Assembly: GCA_003049485.1 (NCBI GenBank)
Contig: PYST01000233.1
Span: 1 to 60,850, forward strand
Length of the DNA stretch: 60,850 bases
Direction: 5' to 3'
Source of the DNA: Ophioceras dolichostomum
Taxonomy: Eukaryota; Ascomycota; Sordariomycetes; Magnaporthales; Ophioceraceae
A program made the position numbers and the translations under genes. Positions 53,357 through 60,850 of the stretch are shown in pieces. The notes beneath the pieces were generated by a model, which was given only the letters and a program-made list of their open reading frames with translations, searched no databases and had not been told where the DNA came from. Position 1 is the first letter of the stretch. Each line of letters opens with the position of its first letter.

Positions 53357-53980
53357 CGACTGATAATTGGCAACCAATGCACAACCAGTAAACATAAGGG
53401 TAAGTTGCTCCACCTGCTGCACTTCCCACCTCAGGCTTTCCACACCTCGCGGGAATGTTAACACTCCCAGGCGAGCAGTACCAATCTTTTCCATTCTATT
53501 GTTTCTTTGACATAAATTGATTTACTTCCGTAAAGCGAGCAATCCCGGATTGGGTCCAAGCTCTCAATCCTGCCGCAGGAATATTAGACTCACCTCCACT
53601 GTACAGCGCCGCACTCAGCTGAAAGCAAGGGGCAGGCTAGCGCTCGCCTTGCCGAAGAGTCATACTGTCGGGCTGAGCTTCGCCTCGTAAATCCAGTCCG
53701 AGTCGGGAAACAACTGTTCCTGAATCATCATGATCTGGGCCTCACCTCTTTTGGTGATGGCTTTCAATGTTTTCCTAAAGAATAGATGAACGTCTCGTAG
53801 CAGTATTGGAAACGAACTTAAAGAGAAGTCAACTTCAATCATTTCAGCTTGATCTTTTTGGCTAATAAGGACTTCCGAGTGCCTTAGGCTGGGCTTTATC
53901 CATCACATCAGCAGCTGACTTACACCACTTCCGAAATAATATACCATCAAGCACAAGGCAACCCAGAACAGAAACCTATC
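53357..53980. promoter_or_regulatory. Upstream region of the RNA-repair-type gene
   Basis: This 624-bp interval separates the tRNA-Leu 5' end (minus strand) from the large gene's start codon. It includes the shared promoter space for both. Minus-strand frame 53,660-53,842 has no recognisable product. The sequence just before the ATG (cagaaacctatcATGG) has a fair initiation context. Confidence 0.5.
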
Positions 53981-56900
53981 ATGGCGGCTCCTCCAGATTC
54001 GACCAGCCCTGAGACCCGTCTTGGGTCGTCAGCCTTACCCACCAATTCATACGACACGTCCCTCTGCATCATCCCACCACGACACCTCTGGCCAGCGATC
54101 GACCGGCTGAGGGTTCTCTATGACAAGGCATACGGAAAATGGCCTCCACACCTGAACCTGGTCTACCCCTTCGTCCAGGTCCAGAGCCTCGAAAGGGCCG
54201 TGGAGTCTATCCAGTCCAGCATTGCTGCGCGGAGACAGCAGGACAAGACTCTCAGCCTGCGTCTGGACTCGGCCGATGTCTTCCCGCACCGGCACAACAA
54301 TACGATCTTCCGGCACGACAGCGACAAAGGTCGCACAAAGGCACTGCAGGACTTGCGGAGAGACGTGCTCTCTGCGCTTGGGCAGCACGCTAAGCAGTTC
54401 AGACTTCATCTGACCGTTGCGCAGAGCGACGACGCGAATAACAGTGCACATACGTTCCTCTACCAGAAAGTCAGGCTTCTGCCGGCGCTCGAGTGGGAGG
54501 TAGATAGGCTGTATGTCCTCGTGCGGGAGCGCTCCCAGGTCGATGGCGTCTCGTCTAGCGTGTTGAAAGAATGGGGCTCCATCGACCTACGGAGCGGCGC
54601 TTTCTCGAGGCTGCCCCAACCCACGGGGTTCTACCAGAAGCTATTGGGCAGCTCCGAGGATGAGGCAGCCGATGATGAAACCGACTGGGACGCAATCCGG
54701 GCACCCTATCACTATGATCACGATTCTCGACTCTGGAAGCAGCTGCTTGACGAGAGCACGCCATCTCCGACGTCCCAGCAACAAGTCGCTGCCGCCAACC
54801 GCCGCGAGTTTACCGTCGCGAGCTATAACGTGCTCGCCGAGTTTGAGCACCCACCGAGCCAGGCCAGATACCCGCTCATCACCAAGAGCATCCTCTCGCA
54901 GCACGGACTCGCCGACATGCTCTTCTTGCAGGAAGTCACCGACGACTTCCTGACATATCTCCTCGGACACCCAGATATCCGCGCAGCCTACCCGTTCGTC
55001 TCGCACGGGCCCCCAGACCAGCTCGACATCGAGCCTTTGCCCAGCTTCCTGAACATGGTCGTGCTGAGCAGAAGGCCCTTCGACTGGGAGTGGGTGCCCT
55101 TCGCGCGGCAACACAAAGGCTCTGTAGTGGCACGGCTCAGGGAGGGAGAGAACGGCGACGAGGTTGGGAAGTGGGAGGACGGTGAATTCCTCCCCCTCGT
55201 CGTCGCCACCGTGCACCTCACGCACGGCCTCGCCGATGGCGCCGTATCCGCGAAGACGGGCGAGCTGAAGCGGGTTCTGCGCTTCCTCGCCGATCGGTAC
55301 GAGGGCCACCCGCAGGTTCTGCTGGGCGACTTCAACATCGCCACTTCGCGGCGCACGATCGAGGCCGCGCTGAGGGCGGGCGATATCACCACGCACACGG
55401 CGGGCTGTCTGGCCGGTTTGGAGGAAATGCTGGTGGACTCGGGGCTTGTTGATGCATGGCAGACGGTTGCGTCGCGGCGGGAGGAGGAGGGGGAGGACGA
55501 AGACGGAGAGCAGAGCAACGGGTCCTCTGAGGGTGACGAGGTGCCTGGCGAACGGGGCGCCACCTTCGAACCGACGACCAACGCAATCGCCGCGAAGATG
55601 GTGGGTGCCGGCGCGAACAACCGCCCTCAGCGGTACGACCGCATCCTGGTCAAGGGAGAGGACGTGCTCGACATATCAGCATTCAACAAGTTCGGCCTCG
55701 TCTCGGACAAGACTGTCGGCCCAGACGCCTTCGCTAGCGATCACTGGGGCGTGCGGTGCTTCCTCACGAAGGCCGGTGGCGGCGTTGGCGAAGATACGGC
55801 CATGACAGGTGTGGAGACCGAAGCGACAAGCGCAAACGAAGCGGCAGAGGGGGCTGAAGAGGCTGAGGAGGGGATTTCTGATGAGATTGCCAAACTGGTC
55901 GTCCCCGTCGAGCTGAAGAAAGCGACAGGGGCAGTTGAGGACATTCGATCTCTCACCGCTGCTCTATCTGATGCTGGGGCGTTTCCAACAGAAGAGGAGG
56001 CCGAGGCGCGGCGATCCGCCCTTGAACTTCTGAAGAGCGTTATTACGGAGACGAATCCAACGGCTCCGGCGGCTCCGGCACCAGGCGTTACCGGGGAGGC
56101 TCGGTCGGCAGACGACCACCAGGCCAGCCGCCGCAAGTCACCCCTGATCTTCGTCCCGGTAGGCTCCTACGGCCTCGGCGTCTGGACATCCGCGTCCGAC
56201 GTCGACGTGCTCTGCATCGGGCCCTACAGCTCCTCGACGTTCTTCGCGCTCGCCACGCAGCGGATCAGAAAAGCCTCTTCCTCTACTACCGCAGCAGCAG
56301 CGAAGCCCATCCGGCTCCTCCGCCGCGTGCGAGCCAACACGGGCACCATGCTCGAGCTGGAGGTCGCGGGCATCAAGATGGACCTGCAGTACTGCGCCGC
56401 GACGGCCGTCGCCGAGCAGTGGCCCGCGGTGTTGGCCCTGCCCGCGTCGGACCCCGTCTTCGCCCTGCCCGCGCAGACGCTCGGCAAGCTCAAGGCGGCC
56501 CGCGACATGGACTACCTCCTGGGCTCGCTGCCCGACCTGGTGCAGTTCCGCCTCGCGCACCGCGCCGTCAAGACTTGGGCCAAGTCCCGCGGCATCTACT
56601 CGGCCAGGTTCGGGTACCTGGGCGGGATCCACATCTCGGTCCTGCTCGCGCGCGTGTGCAAGCTGCTCCTTCAACCGGTGCCGTCATCGTCGTCTGGATC
56701 TTCGTCGGAGTCGATATCCTCACCGGAAACTTCTTCGTCGTCCTCCCTGACGGTGACGGACATACTCGTCACCTTCTTCGCCCACTACGCCTCGTTCGAC
56801 TGGGCCGCGAAGATGGCCTTCGACCCGTTCTTCCATCGCAGGAAGCTGACCTCCTACACCCGCTGGACGCGCGAGCCCCTGTCCATCCTGGGCTACTTCC

Positions 56901-58024
56901 CTCCCGTGCTCAACACGGCGCACGCGGCGTCCGCGCCGTCGGTGCAGACCATCGCGGAGGAGTTCAGGCGGGCGGACGCGCTGCTCTCGCGGACGGGCGT
57001 GACGTGGCCCGAGTTCTTCTCTGGCGGCGCGGCGACCGATTTCCTGCGCGCGTACAAGTCGTACGTCCGCATCGAGCTGCAGTACTGGGGCATGTCCCTC
57101 GCGCGCGGCGCGCAGTTTGTCGGTTGGCTCGAGTCGCGCTGCCCCAGCGTGCTGGTGGACATCTCCCGGAGGCTACCGGGCGTGCATGCGCGCATTTGGC
57201 CGGCTCGGTTCGTGGATGCGGGAGGAAGTGCGGGAGCGGTGGTGGCAGAGGCGGCCGCTGCTGCTGCCGTCGAGGAGCGGGATTACCAAGGCTGCTACCT
57301 GATCGGACTTGGACGTCTACAGCAGCAGCAGCAGCAACAACACGAAGGTGCAGCGGCAGCAGCAGCGGCGGCGGCCCGAGAGGAGCAGCGCGTTGCGACC
57401 GATGCCCTCCTCACAGTCCTCCGGCGGTTCGAGGACCTGATCCGCGGCTGCGAGAAATACTACGACAGCTCGTGCCAGTGGATGAGCGCCTCGGTCGTGC
57501 GGCGCGCCGATCTCGGCGAGCTCGTCCCGGACTCCCGCGAGTGGGGCCAGTACACGGCCGGCGACGACGAGGACGGCGAGGACGAGGAGGAGGAGGAGGA
57601 GGAAGATCCCGCCGCCGGGGACGACTCATGGGACGACGATGCAGAGGCGTCCTCCTCGGCGAAGGCGGCGAAGAAGGTCAAGAAGGTAAACAAGATGGGC
57701 AAGAAGGGCTCACGGGCCACCGCCGGGGCGCCGCCTACGGCACCTCGACCAGCGGGAGCCAAGTTTCGCACGGCCGCGGACGCGATGAACAGGCTGCGGT
57801 GGGACCCATCGCTGGATAGCGGGGACTTCATCGTCGGCTACGAGGACAGGTTCAAGGGTGCGCAGGAGAAGGCGCTGGACGCGTGGAAGACCGAGGTGTC
57901 GGACGAGGAGTTCATCCCGCAGCACCGGATCCTGTACTTCAAGCGCAGGAGCGACGGCGTTGTGGTCTGGGAGAGGCGGACGAGGAAGGATGAGCTGTTT
58001 GGTGGTGGCGATAGCAGTCGGTAG
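53981..58024 (+). CDS. Four-domain RNA end-processing protein: 2H phosphoesterase, EEP nuclease, poly(A)-polymerase-like NTase, MJ1316/DUF504
   Basis: One 1347-residue exon fuses four activities expected to act on RNA ends. (1) A 2H phosphoesterase (about 25-200), with motifs PPHLNLVYPF (His57) and RLHLTVAQ (His143), the type that opens 2',3'-cyclic phosphates. (2) An endonuclease/exonuclease/phosphatase domain (278-596): VASYNVLAEF, LFLQEV (Glu319), TVHLTHG, LLGDFNIA (Asp451, Asn453), RYDRILV and SDHWG (His589). (3) A polymerase-beta-superfamily nucleotidyltransferase with a poly(A)-polymerase-like middle: PVGSYGLGVWTSASDVDVLC (Asp741, Asp743), IKMDLQY (Asp802) and WAKSRGIYSARFGYLGGIHI. (4) A C-terminal MJ1316/DUF504 domain (about 1263-1342): DAMNRLRWDPSLDSGDFIVG and IPQHRILYFKR (His1315). 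Between 3 and 4 lie Gln/Ala runs, an acidic stretch (about 1194-1220) and a Lys-rich KKVKKVNKMGKKG that could be a nuclear signal. All catalytic motifs look intact. The repair role is inferred. Confidence 0.88.
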   Translation: MAAPPDSTSPETRLGSSALPTNSYDTSLCIIPPRHLWPAIDRLRVLYDKAYGKWPPHLNLVYPFVQVQSLERAVESIQSSIAARRQQDKTLSLRLDSADVFPHRHNNTIFRHDSDKGRTKALQDLRRDVLSALGQHAKQFRLHLTVAQSDDANNSAHTFLYQKVRLLPALEWEVDRLYVLVRERSQVDGVSSSVLKEWGSIDLRSGAFSRLPQPTGFYQKLLGSSEDEAADDETDWDAIRAPYHYDHDSRLWKQLLDESTPSPTSQQQVAAANRREFTVASYNVLAEFEHPPSQARYPLITKSILSQHGLADMLFLQEVTDDFLTYLLGHPDIRAAYPFVSHGPPDQLDIEPLPSFLNMVVLSRRPFDWEWVPFARQHKGSVVARLREGENGDEVGKWEDGEFLPLVVATVHLTHGLADGAVSAKTGELKRVLRFLADRYEGHPQVLLGDFNIATSRRTIEAALRAGDITTHTAGCLAGLEEMLVDSGLVDAWQTVASRREEEGEDEDGEQSNGSSEGDEVPGERGATFEPTTNAIAAKMVGAGANNRPQRYDRILVKGEDVLDISAFNKFGLVSDKTVGPDAFASDHWGVRCFLTKAGGGVGEDTAMTGVETEATSANEAAEGAEEAEEGISDEIAKLVVPVELKKATGAVEDIRSLTAALSDAGAFPTEEEAEARRSALELLKSVITETNPTAPAAPAPGVTGEARSADDHQASRRKSPLIFVPVGSYGLGVWTSASDVDVLCIGPYSSSTFFALATQRIRKASSSTTAAAAKPIRLLRRVRANTGTMLELEVAGIKMDLQYCAATAVAEQWPAVLALPASDPVFALPAQTLGKLKAARDMDYLLGSLPDLVQFRLAHRAVKTWAKSRGIYSARFGYLGGIHISVLLARVCKLLLQPVPSSSSGSSSESISSPETSSSSSLTVTDILVTFFAHYASFDWAAKMAFDPFFHRRKLTSYTRWTREPLSILGYFPPVLNTAHAASAPSVQTIAEEFRRADALLSRTGVTWPEFFSGGAATDFLRAYKSYVRIELQYWGMSLARGAQFVGWLESRCPSVLVDISRRLPGVHARIWPARFVDAGGSAGAVVAEAAAAAAVEERDYQGCYLIGLGRLQQQQQQQHEGAAAAAAAAAREEQRVATDALLTVLRRFEDLIRGCEKYYDSSCQWMSASVVRRADLGELVPDSREWGQYTAGDDEDGEDEEEEEEEDPAAGDDSWDDDAEASSSAKAAKKVKKVNKMGKKGSRATAGAPPTAPRPAGAKFRTAADAMNRLRWDPSLDSGDFIVGYEDRFKGAQEKALDAWKTEVSDEEFIPQHRILYFKRRSDGVVVWERRTRKDELFGGGDSSR

Positions 58025-58316
58025 TCCGCGAGCGAGGCCCTGCTATATTTACCTGGCCGGACCGCGGGTACGTAGCACATGCATTATAGAGAAGAGGAGA
58101 GACATGGTACGAAGAAAGAATATTCAAATTTTCATCCGCCAACTGGTTGTAAAAACAAACCTCAGACGGGTGCGCCTGGTGATGTAATATCTGCACTGTA
58201 ATGCTCGGCATCGGCGTGGATCATTGCCACGCCCTCCATCTCGTGCACAGGCCTTCTTCCAAAGAAAATATTCGACGAAGGGTAAGCACAAATTTCTTGT
58301 AATGTGAATGACAACT
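58025..58316. other. Convergent 3' flanks
   Basis: These 292 bp lie between the opposed stop codons of the RNA end-processing gene and the SANT protein gene. AT-rich UTR-like sequence only. Confidence 0.6.
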
Positions 58317-60356
58317 TCATGCTCCGGGTGACGGCCTCATTGAATCATCAGACACCGAGCGGAGAAGATTATTCCGTGATGCTACAGGTGGTGAAGACAA
58401 AGCCATCGACAATCTCAGCCCCGCCACGGCGGCAACGGTCATAGGTGGCTCAGGCACGCGCTCAAGCGGCACGGTGGGCTCACGGCCCAGAACTCCCTTC
58501 CAGAGGCGGCGCTCCTCAACGTAGCGGGCACGCCGGTCGTGGTTGTCTGCGAGCCGCTCGCCGTCGCGCTCGGCACGGATACGGGCTCGGAGCGCGTTCT
58601 TGGCCCGCGTGGTGGGTTGGATGTCGGTCGCGGAGTAGACAAGCGCCTCGGCCATCTCCTCCTCGACTTCTGCGTCGGAGTCGACGAGATCAACCGTCGA
58701 GACTGAAGAGGGGTCGGAGTAGTCCACGTCGTCGCTGTCGTCTTCGTCCTCGAGGTCGATGTCGAAACCCCGCCGAGGAAGGCCATCAGAGCGGCCGACC
58801 TCGTTAGAGAATATCGGGAGCTCAGGGTCTCCGTCCTCGTCGTCGTCCACCGATGCTTCGTCGGTGAGGAGGGTGGATGGCTCACGGCTGTCGCGATCTG
58901 CGTCGGTGGAGGCGGAGGCCTGGTGCTTGGCACTGAGCTGAGCGGACAGAGCGCTTTCGACGGCCTCGTAGGACATCGGTTCCGGGCCGCCGGTCTCGAT
59001 ATTATCGTCGACATCATCGTCACCGACTACATCGATGCGTAGCCGCCGAGCGCACTCAGCAAAGAAGAGCTCACGGCTCACGGGGCATGTCCGCCGTACC
59101 TGTGGGGCCGCCGGCACGTGTGATGCCTTGACCCTGACAGGCTTCCATTGGCCGGGGCGGGCACGGGCGCTCACCCGTGCGTTGTATATGGCCTCGGCCA
59201 TGAGCCTGCGGGTGATGGACACTGTGAGGGAGTAGAAGTCGTCGAGGACTGCGATCCGGATGGATGGCGGTTCCTCCGAGACACTACACCAGTTGTTCTC
59301 TTCTATGGTGGAGTTCATGAACAGCCGGCGGGGCAGCTCTAGCCAGCGGTCGGCGCGAAAGAATTGCAAGGGGTGCACGCTGGGCCGATACTCGAGTTCC
59401 ATGGCCTCCTCTGTCAGCTCGCGCCAGTTGGCCGTGGTCAGGCGGTATCCGCCGTAGAAGCGGTCCGCCGCCGTCTCCTCGTGGGCTTCCTGGCGGAGCG
59501 AGAGAGCGTCGGCCGCCTTATCCAGTTCGGCGCAGCATTCCTGGCCCAGCTCGACGGCCGCGGGGATCTCGTGCAGCGCTACTGGGTCGAGCTGGTTCTG
59601 CCTCGAGCGCTGGAGCCGGGCATCCTCGAGGAAGTCGAGGTACTGCCGCACTTCCAGCTCGCCCTTGGTCCCGACGCGCCGCGCGACGAGTTCTGGGTAG
59701 TGCCGCCCGACGCGTGACAGCGCTTCGAAGAAGAAGTGCTTCTCTTCTGGCGCCCAGACGGTGAGACCGACCTGCGAGGCCTCCAGCGCCGGCCAGTCGT
59801 GGGCGACGCGGGCGTCTCGGGCGTCGGCGATGTCAGCGTTCAGAACGCCAATGAACTGCGGGTTGATCCCCCCTTTGACGCGCTTGAATGGGCGAGGCTG
59901 ATGAAGATGAGGGGTGTCCCAGTCGACGGAGGCAGCCTGGCTGCTCTCTCTATCCTGGGTGGATCTTGTCCGTTTCAAGGGGGACCGCCGTATGGGTTGC
60001 TCATCATCCTCGTCCGCTCCGTCGACGCTATGGTGATAGTAGGTATGTTCAGGGGATATGGCCTGGCCATGATCGTGCTCCAGGGTTGGGATCGGGACAT
60101 CAGAAGGTGAGAGGGCTTTCGGCAGCAATTTGGACTTCGACCGGTCCTGGTCCCGGTCTGAAGGCTGACTACCAGGCTCTTCGTCTTCATATGAGGTAGA
60201 GCCTTGATTTGAGGGTTCATAGTCATCGCTGTGGATGCTGTCATCCTCATCGTCAGATGCTCCTCCGTCGTTAAGAGTGTGGAACTGCTCATGCTCCCGA
60301 TCATGAGCCGAGGAGGACGACCTGAGATTCCGCGCAATACTGACGCCTCGCTGCAT
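58317..60356 (-). CDS. SANT-domain acidic nuclear protein, Rrn5-like (RNA polymerase I UAF subunit candidate)
   Basis: This is a 679-residue minus-strand protein with one SANT/Myb-like segment near the first third (LTVWAPEEKHFFFEALSRVG, RRVGTKGELEVRQYLDFLED). That layout and the EKHFFFEALSR signature resemble Rrn5, a subunit of the upstream activating factor that recruits RNA polymerase I to rDNA promoters. Flanking regions are strongly acidic and disordered: DDEDDSIHSDDYEP and DEDDEQ before, DDDVDDNIE, DIDLEDEDDSDDVDYSD and DSDAEVEEEMAEAL after. There is a likely basic NLS (SPLKRTRS) and a conserved-looking middle (FYGGYRLTTANWRELTEEAM, HPLQFFRADRWLELPRRLFM). The start is the first in-frame ATG; frame is open upstream to 60,431 without one, so a 5' exon may be missing. 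The Rrn5 identity is a family-level guess; another SANT-type transcription factor is the main alternative. Confidence 0.6.
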   Translation of the reverse strand: MQRGVSIARNLRSSSSAHDREHEQFHTLNDGGASDDEDDSIHSDDYEPSNQGSTSYEDEEPGSQPSDRDQDRSKSKLLPKALSPSDVPIPTLEHDHGQAISPEHTYYHHSVDGADEDDEQPIRRSPLKRTRSTQDRESSQAASVDWDTPHLHQPRPFKRVKGGINPQFIGVLNADIADARDARVAHDWPALEASQVGLTVWAPEEKHFFFEALSRVGRHYPELVARRVGTKGELEVRQYLDFLEDARLQRSRQNQLDPVALHEIPAAVELGQECCAELDKAADALSLRQEAHEETAADRFYGGYRLTTANWRELTEEAMELEYRPSVHPLQFFRADRWLELPRRLFMNSTIEENNWCSVSEEPPSIRIAVLDDFYSLTVSITRRLMAEAIYNARVSARARPGQWKPVRVKASHVPAAPQVRRTCPVSRELFFAECARRLRIDVVGDDDVDDNIETGGPEPMSYEAVESALSAQLSAKHQASASTDADRDSREPSTLLTDEASVDDDEDGDPELPIFSNEVGRSDGLPRRGFDIDLEDEDDSDDVDYSDPSSVSTVDLVDSDAEVEEEMAEALVYSATDIQPTTRAKNALRARIRAERDGERLADNHDRRARYVEERRLWKGVLGREPTVPLERVPEPPMTVAAVAGLRLSMALSSPPVASRNNLLRSVSDDSMRPSPGA

Positions 60357-60850
60357 CGTGATCACTTTATTATTGAGAGGCGGGGTATCTCTGGGTGAGC
60401 CTCCGATACCATAAATAGTCTGCCGGGGCAAAATGGCCCAGTGTGTTGAGCAAGGTGATCGGTGGTATCCGACGAAGACGGTGAAAATGCGGTTTCTGAG
60501 AAAGGGGCGGGCAGAAAATGAAGCATGAGATCCGAGACGAAGAGCATTTTAGAAGACAAGAGCGGACGTGTGAGCTGCGGCGAAATAGGGCGGTATTCCA
60601 TGTCGTATTGAAGTCGGATATCTTAGACCGAACCCGAGTTCAACTCTTCGATGTAGGTGTGCAAGAAGCCCATCTCTTCACTTCTTTTTCCACCGAGCAG
60701 GCAATGCATTTCTAGTGGACCAGTACACTTTGCATGGCCTGTGCGCAGGGGCAATTTTTGCAGAGAATTGCTATTGACGCATTAAATCTCCACAATTAGG
60801 GGCGCATTGGTTAGGCAGTCTGTACCATAGAAGTACCACCAAAAAACAGT
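60357..60850. other. Right-end region, upstream of the SANT-protein gene
   Basis: These 494 bp hold the promoter side of the minus-strand gene and run off the window. The open frames here (e.g. minus strand ending near 60,362) overlap the gene's N-terminus in another frame and carry no recognised sequence. No tRNA-like fold was found. Confidence 0.45.

Noticed and set aside
56419..57819. 466-codon plus-strand frame inside the RNA end-processing gene
   Set aside because: Out-of-frame shadow, extremely Arg/Gly/Ala-rich, overlapping a frame with intact nucleotidyltransferase and MJ1316 motifs.

Overview
The window looks like euchromatic genome from a filamentous ascomycete (Pezizomycotina, most like a Sordariomycete). 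Most genes carry short introns of about 60-260 nt with GTRAGT-type donors, CTRAY branch sites and YAG acceptors. Proteins match core eukaryotic families, intergenic DNA is of balanced base composition rather than AT-rich, and there are no bacterial-style operons. One single-base N (1942) marks an assembly join.

Layout. 0.3-2.0 kb: PP2A catalytic subunit (7 exons). 3.7-5.2 kb: a seven-helix DUF3112-type membrane protein. 5.2-14.6 kb: a 9.4-kb stretch with no convincing gene. 14.6-16.7 kb: a secreted/membrane Cys-rich protein with a cytoplasmic SH3 domain. 19.5-24.7 kb: Vps15, the PI3-kinase regulatory kinase, as one exon. 26.1-26.9 kb: a small single-pass, His-rich membrane protein. 27.3-30.3 kb: a CLC chloride/proton exchanger with a 16-nt micro-exon. 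31.2-32.1 kb: a Dpb3/CHRAC-type histone-fold protein. 32.5-33.8 kb: U2 snRNP A'. 34.4-36.1 kb: a TMEM42/EamA-like transporter. 37.7-38.2 kb: TFIIA gamma. 38.6-39.6 kb: V-ATPase subunit c''. 40.1-41.2 kb: an unrecognised Cys-containing protein. 41.5-43.7 kb: gephyrin/CnxE molybdenum cofactor enzyme. 44.2-44.9 kb: RNase P/MRP subunit Pop5. 44.9-46.2 kb: GPN2 GTPase. 46.6-47.9 kb: Bub3. 48.3-49.8 kb: an APH-type phosphotransferase. 51.1-52.3 kb: a conserved-looking fungal protein of unknown function. 52.9-53.4 kb: tRNA-His(GTG) and an intron-containing tRNA-Leu(AAG). 54.0-58.0 kb: a four-domain RNA end-processing protein. 58.3-60.4 kb: an acidic SANT-domain protein resembling Rrn5.

Most genes are housekeeping: RNA metabolism (Pop5, U2A', tRNAs, RNA end-processing protein), transcription (TFIIA gamma, Rrn5-like, histone-fold protein), cell cycle (Bub3, GPN2, PP2A) and endomembrane/acidification (Vps15, CLC, Vma16, which plausibly act on the same vacuolar/Golgi compartments). 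They sit as divergent pairs sharing 400-900-bp promoters and as convergent pairs, one with only 22 bp between stop codons. They are not an operon or a biosynthetic cluster.

The most unusual object is the 1347-residue protein at 53,981-58,024. One exon fuses a 2H phosphoesterase, an endonuclease/exonuclease/phosphatase domain, a poly(A)-polymerase-like nucleotidyltransferase and a C-terminal MJ1316/DUF504 domain. This looks like an all-in-one RNA end-repair enzyme, located beside two tRNA genes. Exon models were worked out by eye from splice motifs, reading phase and family conservation. Transcript starts, UTRs and several start codons remain uncertain.
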